From Colius striatus (lineage: Eukaryota > Chordata > Aves > Coliiformes > Coliidae): a DNA stretch of 64,000 nucleotides. A program made the position numbers and the translations under genes. The stretch spans positions 8,743,501-8,807,500 of the forward strand of contig NC_084769.1 of assembly GCF_028858725.1 (NCBI RefSeq), read 5' to 3'. Shown here in pieces: positions 37,601 to 46,149 of the stretch (positions are counted from its first letter, which is position 1; each line of letters starts with the position of its first letter). The notes under the pieces were generated by a model. It ran no database searches. It was not told the DNA's origin and saw only the letters and a program-made list of their open reading frames with translations.

Positions 37601-40600
37601 ACCGTATACAGTAAATGTCAGCTCAGCCATTTTTGAGGCCTGTTCTGTATCTGCCAGTTTAAAACTCTCATTCTTAAAGTTCATAGCATCTTCTCTGCTC
37701 TATTTAAATAGATACTTCTAACTGTACATACTCAATTTTCAGGAACGCTTTAGTTACGTTTGCCCTGACTTAGTAAAAGAATTTAACAAGTATGACACAG
37801 ATGGTACAAAGTGGATTAAACAGTATACTGGAATTAATGCTATCTCAAAGAAAGAATTTACCATTGATGTTGGCTATGAGAGATTCCTGGGGCCAGAGAT
37901 TTTCTTCCATCCTGAGGTAAGCTGATTTGATTTGTCTACACTTTTTGTGTCGGTTGCATTTTAGATGATAGCATGTAAATAGTATTTGAAAACTTATAAA
38001 GAAGCAATTATCCTGACTTACATTTCTCTTTACTGGTGGATAGATACCAGCTATTGCTGTAAATCAACGTGGCTTTGATTCTTGATTGCTAGTAGTCTTT
38101 ATACTAGTTCACGTTGGTACCAAAACAAAACACTAGATTGGAAATCTTAGAAGTAAATTAGTTACTAGCCCCATATTTTGTTATTGCAATTTTTAATAGA
38201 ATTTCCAGGTGTCACCACATTGTACTCTCTTCTTCCTGTGTGACCTACTCTAGGTTGTCCTGCTCTGGCAGGGAGATTGGACTGGATGTCTTTGGAGGTC
38301 CTTTCCAACCCTTGAGAAGTCAAGCTTCTAAATATTCTGTGGTCTTGCATTTATACCCTCAGTCTCTCTTCCAATGTCGACAGAAGTTAAAAGGGAATAA
38401 AGCCTTTTTTTTCTTTCCCCTGAATCCCTCTATGTTCTCCTGTTACAGCTTTTTTTCATGTTACACTGTTCTGCTCAGATGCCCAGCCTCTGAGAAGGGC
38501 ATATATTCTTTGACCTGTTATTAACTAAAACTTAATCAAGAGAACAGCTGGCAAGAGACATACTTTAGGCTGTTTATTCTTAAAATGACAGGAAAAAAAG
38601 GCCAATGTAACTGTTTTTCTTTTTAGTTTTCGTGACACCTCTAGTATATAGGGATGGTTCTTTCTCTTCACAGTTTCTCTTTGCTTCCTTTCCTTGGCAA
38701 TATGTGTTCCTACATATTGACTTGTTTTCATTTTATTCTTCATTCTAGTTTGCTAATCCTGACTTCACACAACCAATCTCAGAAGTAGTAGATGAAGTTA
38801 TTCAGAATTGTCCCATTGATGTTAGACGTCCTCTGTATAAGGTCAGTAGCTGTAATGATTTCTTTATACTTGTTTTGGAAGGATTAGGCTTTATATTGAA
38901 GTATGTAGTTGAAAGTATTTTTACAAAACCCAACTAACCACCACCAAAACCATTTTCCTGGAAATGAGTCCAGTATGCAGAAGGCTTTATCTTGTTCACT
39001 TACACTTCTTCAGAATGTGTTGTTTCATTACTCAAACTCGTTATTTAAAAGAAAAAGTAATAAGGGAAACATAAATCTGAGTGAAATAAGTGAGATGTAC
39101 TAAGATATAAATGGATTTTAAAGCACAGACAGTTTTAATGTGACAACCTCTTTGTGAATTCATATTCTGTCATCTTAAGTGTTAGATAATTTAAAACTTG
39201 AAGTGTCCTTCTTAACTGTAGTTTAAAAAACTGTATTTAGAATTTAAGAACTGGATAAAATTGGAGGCATAACACTTTCAGAAGCACCTAACAATTCTCT
39301 TGTTACTCAAAACAGAATATTGTCCTCTCTGGAGGCTCAACCATGTTCAGGGACTTTGGTCGCCGTTTACAGCGAGACTTGAAAAGGACTGTTGATGCCA
39401 GACTGAAACTTAGTGAAGAACTTAGTGGTGGCAGACTGAAGGTTAGTTCTTGCAGCTAATGCATTTAACAAGCATCTTGCTCTCTTTTGTTACCTGGAAA
39501 ATGTGAAAACAGCATATTGGGTTGATATTTTTGGTTGTTGAAGTGACGTATTTCCACTGAAAGTTCTTAAGTGAGCTTTTTGGAGACTTGTGTATTGTAG
39601 AGATTACAGACTGGTATTGGAAAAGATTTATGGTAATCCTTTCACTGTAGCAACTTACAGTACTATTTCTCCAGGTATGTACCTATGCTTCCCGTCCCTT
39701 ACTTTTGAACTCAATCAGCCTCACCTAATGGAAACACGGGACTTACACTTGTTTTGTAAAAGCAATTGGTCACTCCTCAGCTTTGTTTTTTTTTGTGTGC
39801 TTAGTGCTTAATGATCAGTTGTGAATTGTCATCCTCTGTCTTTTTAACTTAGGAAGAGAGATGAAGTAAACTCAGTGTCAGGTCTCAGGGTAGTCAGAGG
39901 ACTCCAGCACTTGTTCTGTGAAGCAGGGCTGAGAGAACCGGCTTCTCTAGAGAAGAGAGGGTTTTGAGAGTCCTAAGAGGAGCCCTTCTGAATATGGGAA
40001 GATTATTGAGGAAATGAGACCCCAGACCCTAGACAGTACTGAGTGGTAGACCCATGAGAGAGAGACAACAGAAACTGAAACAAAAGAGGTTCAGCTTGGA
40101 TAAAAAGGAAAACTTTTTCATTGTGGGGATGATCAGTCACTGGAACAAGCTACCCAAGGAGATTGTGCAGTCTCCATCCTTAGACCTTTCTGAGATTCAG
40201 ATGGATATAACTCTGAATAACGTCTTCTGACCTCGTAGCTGACTCTGCTTTAAACAGGAGGCTGAACTTAGAGACATTCCGATGTCTCTTCCCACCTAAA
40301 TTATTTAGTTTCACTGAATTGCATGATCATTAATTTATGTTCCTTCTACTGTTGACCCCTGATCTAACTTTTGCATTTTTACTGTTGACTCTGCATACAT
40401 AAGATATCAGCAGAGATAAAAATAATGTTATGGTTTTCTCCTTTTAAGTCAAGACTGAAGTGAATCTCCTCATTTATTTTTTAGTAGTAGCCTTGCTAGA
40501 TGGGCTCAAGCCATCCTTAAACCCCACAATACAGCTTCATAATATACCACGTAGACAACACTGAAATTTCAGTTATATACAGTTCTCTAGTTGAAGTAGC

Positions 40601-41987
40601 CTGGTTTACTCATTTCTCCTTACTAGGTTTTTACCACTTAGTAAGGAAGCAGGATATGAATAAGGAAATCTGAGGCAATTCTTCCTCCTTCAGAGTACCA
40701 GGCATTGCAAGTAATCACTGGCTTGAATTTTGGAAATGTATTACAAGTGACTTTTAGATATTGTTTGAAATTGTTCAGGTTTCATCAGGTTGCACTGGAA
40801 CAAACAAATAGCTTCTTTCTGAAACTTGATGTACACTTTTCCCCACTTTTGATAAACACAAGTAAGGAATGGAGGTTTGGGTGGATGTGGAGGGAATGGG
40901 GCTAAGTGGAGTGGGTGGTGTGGTGTTGAAAAGCAGGACACTGACTGTATTGGTTCTAGATAAACTTTCAGTTTACAGCTGTGCTTTGTTAAAACAATGA
41001 CTTGTAACTTAAAAATTAGCTTTCTAAAGTGTTTTTGTTTGGTTGGTTCTGAAATGACTAAGTCCTTACAACCACATAAATGAACAGTCTTCCAAGAAAT
41101 TCAGAGGAATGCACAATGTGGGTAATTGGAGAGGAATACTCTTAGAGCTCTTGGGAGAAAATTGGTGTGAATGAGAGTGTCTCAAGGTCTGATACAGTAG
41201 CTAACTGATGATTTAGAAACAAGAACTGTTTCTTAGTCTGGGATTATACAAGAGAAAATCTAGTGCTATAACTGTATATTGAAGTACCCAGCATTTAAGA
41301 GAATACCCATTAGTGAAAAGTAAGCTTGGAATATACAGTCCTTTTACAGCAGATCTCATTTTTACCAGCAAAAGTAACTTATAATGTATTCCTTTTTGAT
41401 TTTTTTCCTTTCATAGCCTAAGCCCATTGATGTACAAGTCATTACACACCATATGCAGAGATATGCTGTTTGGTTTGGAGGATCAATGCTGGCTTCCACA
41501 GTAAGTTAACTATTAAAACTGAGCATGGTTTGATCACTCTGGCTGCACTTCTGGAGTTCTCATCTCATCTTCACTTGATATTAAATGTAGTTGGTGGGTT
41601 TCTGATAGGCCTCAGGTAGCAAATACAACCACCCCGCTGCCTTTGAAGTTTTCATGTCAGACTTTAAAGGTTTTAAATGAAAGCTGAATTACAGCTTAAT
41701 TTGAGTTGTGAGATAGTACATTTCAGTTTTGTGACAGAATACATTTGTTAGCCTTGGTGTTTAGCCACGTGGGATTTCCTGTTCATTTCAGGACTTGCAG
41801 GTGTCTTCCATTTGCTATGTAAACGTTAATACTGTTAAGATAAGGTGCATGTACTAGTGACTGAACTATTTTTTCCTTCTTCCTTTTCCAGCCTGAATTC
41901 TACCAAGTATGCCATACCAAAAAAGATTATGAAGAGATTGGTCCTAGCATCTGTCGTCACAACCCTGTGTTTGGAGTCATGTCTTAA
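10629..41987 (+). CDS. ACTR3: Arp3 subunit of the Arp2/3 complex, 12-exon gene (whole span ATG to stop)
   Basis: Actin-related protein 3 pairs with Arp2 in the seven-subunit Arp2/3 complex, which is switched on by WASP/WAVE-family activators and starts branched actin filaments at the cell cortex, on endocytic sites and in lamellipodia. Joining 12 exons gives 418 codons, the usual vertebrate Arp3 length, starting [15 protein letters not shown] and ending NPVFGVMS. Visible actin-fold elements are the phosphate-1 loop around residues 11-20 (DCGTGYTKLG), the phosphate-2 loop at 169-176 (DSGDGVTH, with D172 at the place of actin D157), and the adenosine-pocket loop near 322-327 (SGGSTM). Exon lengths and phases keep one frame, with a phase-2 first intron, a phase-1 second intron and phase 0 after that. 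All donors are GT and all acceptors AG. Residues such as [23 protein letters not shown] and YEEIGPS favour ACTR3 over its paralogue ACTR3B. The start has A at -3 and G at +4. The intact frame and the introns rule out a processed pseudogene. Confidence 0.98.
10716..10733 (+). other. Four-run G-quadruplex motif just inside intron 1
   Basis: GGGGCGGGGCCGGGCGGG holds four G runs with loops of one to two bases, starting 44 bases after the exon 1 donor on the transcribed (RNA-sense) strand. It overlaps an Sp1-class GC box (GGGGCGGGGC). A reverse-strand YY1-like CAGATGGCGG follows at 10,746-10,755. Confidence 0.7.
13213..13226. repeat. T14 tract
   Basis: Homopolymer of 14 T in ACTR3 intron 1. No target duplication or gene body is visible next to it. 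Confidence 0.8.
15807..15830. repeat. Short (AT)n and (CA)n microsatellite pair
   Basis: An AT run (about 15,807-15,816) is followed by a CA run (about 15,822-15,830) in intron 1. Confidence 0.7.
17065..17088. repeat. T12-C8-G4 homopolymer junction
   Basis: Twelve T, eight C and four G follow one another without interruption in intron 1. Such junctions are prone to slippage and to assembly error. Confidence 0.8.
22138..22882 (-). repeat. CR1 LINE fragment, antisense in ACTR3 intron 1
   Basis: Read on the minus strand this is a 5'-truncated CR1. On the + strand it opens with ATAGAATCATAGAATTGTTT, the complement of the CR1 tail. It then has the conserved CTCCCTGGGCAGCCTGTGCC block, and further on the end of the reverse-transcriptase ORF (minus-strand protein around [20 protein letters not shown]). 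The right end, near AAATACAGGATCG, fits the usual upstream part of the ORF2 tail. Frameshifts and substitutions mark it as inactive. Confidence 0.9.
26068..26080. repeat. T13 tract
   Basis: Homopolymer run in intron 1 with no associated element recognised. Confidence 0.75.
27565..27620 (+). CDS. ACTR3: ACTR3 coding exon 2 (residues 15-33 and one base of codon 34)
   Basis: Completes the nucleotide-binding start of subdomain 1, reading [18 protein letters not shown] after the split glycine. The acceptor is CCTTGATAG and the donor GTAAGT at 27,621. Its 56 nt turn the phase-2 entry into a phase-1 exit, matching exons 1 and 3. Confidence 0.97.
27621..31617 (+). other. ACTR3: ACTR3 intron 2 (about 4.0 kb)
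   Basis: AT-rich intron, phase 1, between exons 2 and 3. It contains a T20 tract at 30,478-30,497. No exon, repeat family or RNA gene was recognised. Confidence 0.9.
30478..30497. repeat. T20 tract
   Basis: Twenty consecutive T in ACTR3 intron 2, the longest homopolymer noticed in the window. The flanks show no retrocopy body, no TTTATT signal next to it and no obvious target-site duplication, so it is treated as a simple tract. Confidence 0.8.
31618..31742 (+). CDS. ACTR3: ACTR3 coding exon 3 (residues 34-75)
   Basis: Encodes the stretch that ends [12 protein letters not shown], in the Arp3 equivalent of actin subdomain 2. The acceptor is CTGTTGAAG and the donor GTATGG at 31,743. The 125 nt restore phase 0. 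Residue 52 is leucine; from memory human ACTR3 has methionine there and ACTR3B has leucine. The frame stays open on both sides of the exon into the introns, so the boundaries rest on homology and splice sites. Confidence 0.97.
31743..32263 (+). other. ACTR3: ACTR3 intron 3 (521 bp)
   Basis: Short phase-0 intron, GTATGG to CAACAG. Nothing else was recognised in it. Confidence 0.9.
32264..32374 (+). CDS. ACTR3: ACTR3 coding exon 4 (residues 76-112)
   Basis: Starts [20 protein letters not shown] and ends EPEDHYFLL, the segment corresponding to the strongly conserved PIEHGIVTNWDDME-type region of actins. The acceptor is TTCTGCAACAG and the donor GTAGGT at 32,375. Length 111 nt, phase 0 at both ends. 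Confidence 0.97.
32375..34190 (+). other. ACTR3: ACTR3 intron 4 (about 1.8 kb) with a CR1 insertion
   Basis: Phase-0 intron, GTAGGT to TTGCAG. Apart from the CR1 listed separately it shows AT-rich unique sequence and a T-rich stretch before the acceptor. Confidence 0.9.
32683..33019 (+). repeat. CR1 LINE 3' fragment, sense in intron 4
   Basis: Carries the CR1 3' landmarks in order: AGTTCCATTTAAACATAAGA, the GACACAGGCTGCCCAGGGAA block, a GGACTAGGTGATGTCTAAAA segment, then TTCCAACCCCCACC and the tail ATTCTATGATTCTATGA. It is closely similar in layout to the copy at 46,150-46,558, so both probably belong to one subfamily. Confidence 0.92.
34191..34286 (+). CDS. ACTR3: ACTR3 coding exon 5 (residues 113-144)
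   Basis: Encodes [20 protein letters not shown] and on to [11 protein letters not shown], the conserved helix and strand before the hinge of the actin fold. A long T tract and TGTCTTGCAG precede it. The donor is GTAAGG at 34,287. Length 96 nt, phase 0 at both ends. Confidence 0.97.
34287..34821 (+). other. ACTR3: ACTR3 intron 5 (535 bp)
   Basis: Phase-0 intron, GTAAGG to TACAAG. No other feature was seen. Confidence 0.9.
34822..34929 (+). CDS. ACTR3: ACTR3 coding exon 6 (residues 145-180), phosphate-2 loop
   Basis: Encodes [20 protein letters not shown] followed by the DSGDGVTH phosphate-2 loop at residues 169-176, which contacts the ATP phosphates; D172 corresponds to the catalytic-site D157 of actin. 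The acceptor is TTTTACAAG and the donor GTAAGT at 34,930. Length 108 nt, phase 0. Confidence 0.97.
34930..36903 (+). other. ACTR3: ACTR3 intron 6 (about 2.0 kb)
   Basis: Phase-0 intron, GTAAGT to TTACAG, AT-rich unique sequence. A GGATGAGTATG 11-mer occurs twice within about 40 bases near 36,372-36,413. No repeat family was recognised. Confidence 0.9.
36904..37047 (+). CDS. ACTR3: ACTR3 coding exon 7 (residues 181-228)
   Basis: Begins [20 protein letters not shown] and ends [12 protein letters not shown], the start of subdomain 4 with the IAGRD motif shared by actins. The acceptor is TTTATTTACAG and the donor GTAATG at 37,048. Residue 210 is glutamate; from memory human ACTR3 has aspartate there and ACTR3B has glutamate. 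Length 144 nt, phase 0. Confidence 0.97.
37048..37742 (+). other. ACTR3: ACTR3 intron 7 (695 bp)
   Basis: Phase-0 intron, GTAATG to TTTCAG. Nothing else was recognised. Confidence 0.9.
37743..37916 (+). CDS. ACTR3: ACTR3 coding exon 8 (residues 229-286)
   Basis: The largest coding exon (174 nt). It encodes [20 protein letters not shown] through [15 protein letters not shown], including the Arp3-specific insert-like stretch that separates it from conventional actin. The acceptor is AATTTTCAG and the donor GTAAGC at 37,917. T250 and T268 differ conservatively from the serines I recall in the human protein. Confidence 0.97.
37917..38748 (+). other. ACTR3: ACTR3 intron 8 (832 bp)
   Basis: Phase-0 intron, GTAAGC to TTCTAG, with a short CR1 tail fragment listed separately. 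Confidence 0.9.
38225..38340 (+). repeat. Short CR1 3' fragment in intron 8
   Basis: TGTGTGACCTACTCTAGGTT, a CTGCTCTGGCAGGGAGATTG block and then GGACTGGATGTCTTTGGAGG with TCCTTTCCAACCC match the last 100 bases of CR1. The final ATTCTATGAT tail has decayed to AATATTCTGTGGTC. Confidence 0.85.
38749..38841 (+). CDS. ACTR3: ACTR3 coding exon 9 (residues 287-317)
   Basis: Encodes [20 protein letters not shown] followed by [11 protein letters not shown], leading into the adenosine-binding loop. The acceptor is CATTCTAG and the donor GTCAGT at 38,842. Length 93 nt, phase 0. Confidence 0.97.
38842..39315 (+). other. ACTR3: ACTR3 intron 9 (474 bp)
   Basis: Phase-0 intron, GTCAGT to AAACAG. Nothing else was recognised. 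Confidence 0.9.
39316..39441 (+). CDS. ACTR3: ACTR3 coding exon 10 (residues 318-359), adenosine loop
   Basis: Starts [20 protein letters not shown] and ends [17 protein letters not shown] is the conserved actin-family adenosine-pocket motif in subdomain 3. The acceptor CAAAACAG has a poor immediate pyrimidine run but a T/C-rich stretch just upstream. The donor is GTTAGT at 39,442. Length 126 nt, phase 0. Confidence 0.97.
39442..41416 (+). other. ACTR3: ACTR3 intron 10 (about 2.0 kb)
   Basis: Phase-0 intron, GTTAGT to TCATAG, containing an old CR1 copy in its first half and otherwise AT-rich unique sequence. Confidence 0.9.
39925..40320 (+). repeat. Diverged CR1 LINE fragment, sense in intron 10
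   Basis: GCTTCTCTAGAGAAGAGAGG, a GGAAAACTTTTTCATTGTGG segment, and CACTGGAACAAGCTACCCAA followed by GGAGATTGTG and TCCATCCTTAGA correspond to the usual CR1 order, with a decayed tail near TTTAGTTTCACTGAATT. The 'lines-up-with-ACTGGAACAAGCTACCC' type differs from the CACAGGCTGCCCAGGGA type seen elsewhere in the window, so it is a different and older subfamily. Confidence 0.8.
41417..41500 (+). CDS. ACTR3: ACTR3 coding exon 11 (residues 360-387)
   Basis: Encodes [20 protein letters not shown] and GGSMLAST. The last part is the actin-family WxGGSxLAS motif in the return to subdomain 1. The acceptor is TTTCATAG and the donor GTAAGT at 41,501. [10 protein letters not shown] is the ACTR3 rather than ACTR3B form. 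Length 84 nt, phase 0. Confidence 0.97.
41501..41891 (+). other. ACTR3: ACTR3 intron 11 (391 bp)
   Basis: The shortest intron, phase 0, GTAAGT to TTCCAG. Nothing else was recognised. Confidence 0.9.
41892..41987 (+). CDS. ACTR3: ACTR3 terminal coding exon 12 (residues 388-418 and stop)
   Basis: Encodes [20 protein letters not shown] and [11 protein letters not shown], then TAA at 41,985-41,987. The acceptor is CCTTTTCCAG. The C-terminus matches the Arp3 family end exactly in length, and YEEIGPS favours ACTR3 over ACTR3B. Confidence 0.97.
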
Positions 41988-42311
41988 GGCTGACCTTGGA
42001 GGGGTCAGGGATAGGGAGGTGGGGAGGAAGAGGAGGAGTCTTTCTGATTACTTGTCTGTCTGATGGCTGGTATTAAGATAACAAACATGACTTGACAATA
42101 AGAAAAAGACCAAACACAATTAAGCAGGATTATTTTAATAAGTGTCTCAACATGCGGATGTAGTGGAAAGCCAAAATGATCACGTTTTTTCTTTAGATTG
42201 ATTCTTTGAACCTGTGCGTAACAAAACAAAGCAAGTGGATTTTAGTTCTTTCTGTGCCCTGATATTTTGTATATTAATGAATTATCCAAGATTTGATGGG
42301 ATTTGATGGTG

Positions 42312-42319
42312 TGTAGATA
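42312..42319 (+). promoter_or_regulatory. Pumilio-type site in the ACTR3 3' UTR
   Basis: TGTAGATA fits the TGTANATA consensus bound by PUM1/PUM2 and lies in every 3' UTR form. A second identical copy lies at 43,171-43,178, ahead of the second poly(A) signal. Confidence 0.4.
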
Positions 42320-42656
42320 GTCAGCTCTTATGCTTCCGTTGCACCCTTTCATGGGCGCGACGCAGGAGCTTGTTTATATTTCATACTTTTTTATACTTTG
42401 AGGAAAAATATGACTTAAACTGTAATATTTGAGGAAAAAAGAATTTACCAGTGACCAACTTTAAATTAAAAAAAAAAACCAAACCAAAACAAAAAGTCAT
42501 GACCCATGCAACTAGTTCTTGCAAATCATGACCAGTCTAAATCCTGGGTTCCATCCAATGCGAGTGCTTTTGGAACTAAGAAGCTAGTATCTTGGATTAA
42601 CCGATGCCTGCTAGTGCTTTCTGATTACTTGGTGCATTTTCATACTATCTCTTGCT

Positions 42657-42706
42657 TTAAAAAGAAGAAAAAGAATAAAAAAAAATAAGAAAAAAAAAAA
42701 GTAAAG
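42657..42706 (+). repeat. A-rich tract in the ACTR3 3' UTR
   Basis: About 50 bases that are almost all A with a few G and T, including runs of nine and eleven A. It lies about 100-150 bases before the first poly(A) signal and is a likely internal priming site for oligo-dT. Confidence 0.8.
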
Positions 42707-42808
42707 ACAAGACTGTTGGACCAGTATTGCAGTTCTGTAGTGTCATTTCTAATTAAACCAAATAATCAGGTTATCAAAATTGGTGTATTTAAAGCCTAAC
42801 ACCATTCC

Positions 42809-42814
42809 AATAAA
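42809..42814 (+). terminator. ACTR3: Proximal poly(A) signal AATAAA of ACTR3
   Basis: Canonical AATAAA about 820 nt after the stop codon, followed within 40 bases by a G/T-rich downstream element (TTGGTGTCAGCCTTGTT). Cleavage is expected near 42,830. Confidence 0.7.
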
Positions 42815-43170
42815 GGCACAAAATTTCTTTTTACATTGGTGTCAGCCTTGTTAATCTCATTCCCCGGGAAGCTGTGAGCATGGGCTCCCACATCTCCGCT
42901 GTGGTCTTTCCCAAGAGTCAGGTTGGTCTGTAAGGTGTAGAGGTCGTTACGTGCGTGTTGTAAACTGAAGTGTGAGCGTTTTAGAGCTGCAGTTTATATG
43001 TTCATCTAGATAGCACTTAACCTATATCAACCTAACGTCTCAGTTGTTAGGTTTGTTCATCTACTTTGTTCTGTAACCTTTTCCCCCCCCAACACTTTCT
43101 TTCAAGTGGTGATTATACAGGAGAGAGCACTGCGTTTGAAATCTGTGGTTTTTCTGCAAGAAAGTAACCA

Positions 43171-43178
43171 TGTAGATA
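43171..43178 (+). promoter_or_regulatory. Second Pumilio-type site (long 3' UTR form only)
   Basis: TGTAGATA again fits TGTANATA. It is included only if cleavage occurs after the 43,181 or 43,684 signals. Confidence 0.3.
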
Positions 43179-43180
43179 AA

Positions 43181-43186
43181 AATAAA
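43181..43186 (+). terminator. ACTR3: Second candidate poly(A) signal for ACTR3
   Basis: Another AATAAA about 1.2 kb after the stop, followed by a T/C-rich stretch (TTTCTCCTTCTTTCT). It would give a longer 3' UTR carrying a second Pumilio-type site at 43,171-43,178. Use cannot be judged from sequence alone. Confidence 0.45.
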
Positions 43187-43683
43187 GTGAAAACAATCTC
43201 TTTCTCCTTCTTTCTAGGAAGAATGCTTGATATGTTGAATGGCATTTCTTACAATTTCTGTTAATATTTGATGAAAAACTCTTCTTTAGCCACTTCTGAA
43301 CTCACAAATGTAGTTCAGGTTGTTTACGTAGAAGACCACAAGAGGGAGATGTCTTGGTTTCTTTTGAGTTGTAAGGATGCCTCGGATTTCCTTTCGGAGA
43401 AGTTCTCAAGTGTCAGACCTTCTAGTTGATTCAAAGCATGATAAATGAGACTCCAAAAGAGGGATAAATATGGGAAAGTAATTGTTTACAGCAAGCATTG
43501 TAAAGCTTTGTGTGCTGGAATCAGGTAGAATCTTTGGTGCAAATATTAAATAACTGTATTACAAAACCATAGTAACATCTCCCTATCAGTGACACAATTT
43601 TCTAGAGGTTTTCAAAGAGTGACTTTTTGAGTCATAACTGCTGCCTGATTCATGTGGTCAGAAAGACCAATAGATAAATGTGT

Positions 43684-43689
43684 AATAAA
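43684..43689 (+). terminator. Third, distal candidate poly(A) signal
   Basis: AATAAA about 1.7 kb after the stop. It is followed by a T-rich TTATTTATT stretch, but no strong G/T element was noticed. It may be a distal ACTR3 end or chance in AT-rich DNA. Confidence 0.3.
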
Positions 43690-43709
43690 GAAAATAATTT
43701 AAGCTGTAC

Positions 43710-46149
43710 TTATTTATTGACATGCTGCAATGGCCTGAAGATAAGGCAAAGTTGTGGAGTTTGGGGTTGTTTTTTTCCCCTCAAGAACATATTCTTAATT
43801 CACTAGAACAATGCAAAAATTCCGGGTACATTAGATGCAAGGTACCACAAGGAAATGTAAAGAAAAGGAGTGAACAGTGATTCCTGTCACAGACAGCTGT
43901 GTGTGAGTCTCCAGGATCCTGTGCAGAAGTGCACAGATAGTACAGGTGTGATGATGCACTCTGGGCTGAAGCACAGGCATGTTGTGTGTGAGCTGGAAGC
44001 TGCACTGCAGCCAGCCTGAGGTGCAACCCTCACTCTTGTTTGGGGGTCTTTGGGAACCCAGATGGGATGTAGCTTTTCCCCCATTTCCTTCTATGAGGTT
44101 GCTGCCCTGGGAGGAGCTGAGGCAGGTGCTGAAAAGGTACTGGCAGAATCCAAAGGAATGTGTGAGAAGCCTGAGGAATGGGAATTGGGGTGCAGGGGGC
44201 ATATGTGATTTGGGGAGGCTGTTGGATGCACTGTGAGACTCTTTAAGCAAAAATCTGGTGGTGTACAGATCCTTTCCAGGCTGGAGATGGTTGAGAAGCC
44301 TGGGTCTTGCGTGCTGGGTGGGCCTGCTCTGCAAAGAGCTGTCTGAATTAAGAGTGGTGGCCCATGAATACTCCAGATGGGGCTGTTCTTGGGTACAGTG
44401 GGTAACGAGGAGAGGCAGGTAATTCTCATGTGCTGTGGCATTTGAGCTGAGCTCTGGCAGGAGAGGGGAAGGAAAAACCAGCCTTCCCCAAGAGGAGACT
44501 GGCCAACAGACTCACTGCTTCAGACAAGGCTATCGGGTTGTTTTTGTGAAATAAACAGTGCCTGGTGCAGGGAGCCCTCTGGAGCTGGGCTGCCAGTCTG
44601 ATGCCGTCAGCACCAGGCTCGTAAGGAGTTAGTGTGTCAAGGAAACACCAGCTCATCTCTGAGCTCTTCTGTGGGAGGGAGAGTTCATGTTTGAGCACAA
44701 AAGCCATCAAGCTGAGATCAGGAATTGTGCCAACTATAAAATCAGGTGGGTTTTGCATTCCAGCTGTATTCAGTGGGGGAAGTACAGGTACTACTGGGGT
44801 TTTCACCATGAATTGGGTGTGTTCAGGAGTATGGCCAAGAGGGTATTTTTCAGTTTTGGCAGCAAGGATCCCTCAACCTGGAATAAAAACAGCTAAGCAG
44901 CCCAGGACAGGGTGGGTTTAGGTACCATTCTGCACCAAATTCTGAATCCTGTGTACACAGCTAGAAGTCTTCTGTTCTGAGGAGCTGTGTTGTCTCAGTG
45001 GTGTCTCGCTGATGGATTTTGGCACTTGGAAGAGATGACATGTGCCCATAGTGCTGCTGAGCAGCCCATATGTTGCCTGCAGGTGAGACATGTACAATTT
45101 TATCCAGTTACCTGCATGTTAATTATGAAATCAGGGATGTAGGACCTTACAGGGCTTTTTTGTTTTATATGTGTTGGTCTTGTGGCTTCCAAGAAAGTTG
45201 CTTTAAACTTCTGTTAGTCTTTTGTGTGGGAAGAGGAAGGAGGGAAAGTACCCATAGCCTTACACAGCAGTTGTTTTCTTGTAGCTGTAATTTAAAACTA
45301 AACTGCTCAGATAATGAAGTGGGATATTTTTGCAATGTATTCTCTACTTTTTTTTATACTGTGGAGGTGTACACAGCCATGGCTGACTTCTGCTGCAGTA
45401 GGGAACGAAGAAAATCTATGAGCAGCACCAATTAATGACTTAGACTGAACAGAGAGTCATCAATACTTAATTACACCAGATATAATGCTCAATTACCATC
45501 TTGTACACTGGGAATAACTCTGGGAACAGTTGCCATTGGTGTTCTGCACATGTAATGCCAGATGCGAGCAGCCCTTGCTGCTGGTTGAAGTGGTGGAGGG
45601 GCTGAGCAAGCTTTCCATGTCACCCATGGTTCATGGAAAGCAGACAATGTGCAATGCACAAAAAGTGATTTCAGAAAACCCCTTTGCTTTCCATGAGCTT
45701 GTACCTCCCAGTGATGGCCTGTTCTGGATTGGGTTTAAAGCATCCAAAAGGTTAATTGCAAAGGCAAGTGTTTGGGGGAAAAAAAAAGTAGTTAAAAAGG
45801 TTAGAACTAAAGGATATGTTTTCTTCTAAGGCTCATTATTGGGGAGATTATGTAAAGAAGGCAACTACAAGTTGCACCTGGGTACAAATTTAGCTCCCAT
45901 GATCCTGTTGTGTATTCTTGGGATGGTAATTACCAACACAAAATCCTTTACGTGATCTCTCCCTGTTTCTTTGGTCAAGTACAGGTGGACACCCTGTCTG
46001 GGGCTGGATGCTGTAACTCACTTCGCCTCCTGGTGCCGAGTTGGGCACAGCTGGGACAGAGCTGTGGCCATAGGACCTCCAAAACACACGTGGGGAAACA
46101 TGAGGGGCTGAAACCCCTATGTTGGTGTTTCTTCTTAGTCATGAAGTGG
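43710..46149. other. Intergenic DNA after ACTR3, nothing recognised
   Basis: Unique-looking sequence with short open frames on both strands and no splice-linked or homologous coding signal. Local G+C looks higher than in the ACTR3 introns. Confidence 0.65.

Larger units (their letters stand above)
41988..42835 (+). other. ACTR3: ACTR3 3' UTR (shortest form)
   Basis: Non-coding sequence between the TAA and the first good poly(A) signal. It is A/T-rich in its second half, with a T-rich stretch near 42,385, an A11 run at 42,468-42,478 and a long A-rich segment at 42,657-42,706. A Pumilio-type TGTAGATA lies at 42,312-42,319. The end is placed about 20 bases after the AATAAA at 42,809, so it is approximate. 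Confidence 0.75.

Noticed and set aside
10629..41987. Identification as the paralogue ACTR3B
   Set aside because: Although L52 and E210 are ACTR3B-like, the remaining diagnostic stretches ([35 protein letters not shown]) are ACTR3-type.
43710..43718. TTATTTATT as an AU-rich instability element of ACTR3 mRNA
   Set aside because: It falls at or just after the expected cleavage position of the last poly(A) signal, so it may not be in the mRNA at all.
43831..44809. Cluster of overlapping minus-strand open frames (up to 167 codons) as a gene
   Set aside because: The frames overlap in different registers, contain no recognisable domain, and lack consistent splice sites; they look like chance in GC-richer DNA.
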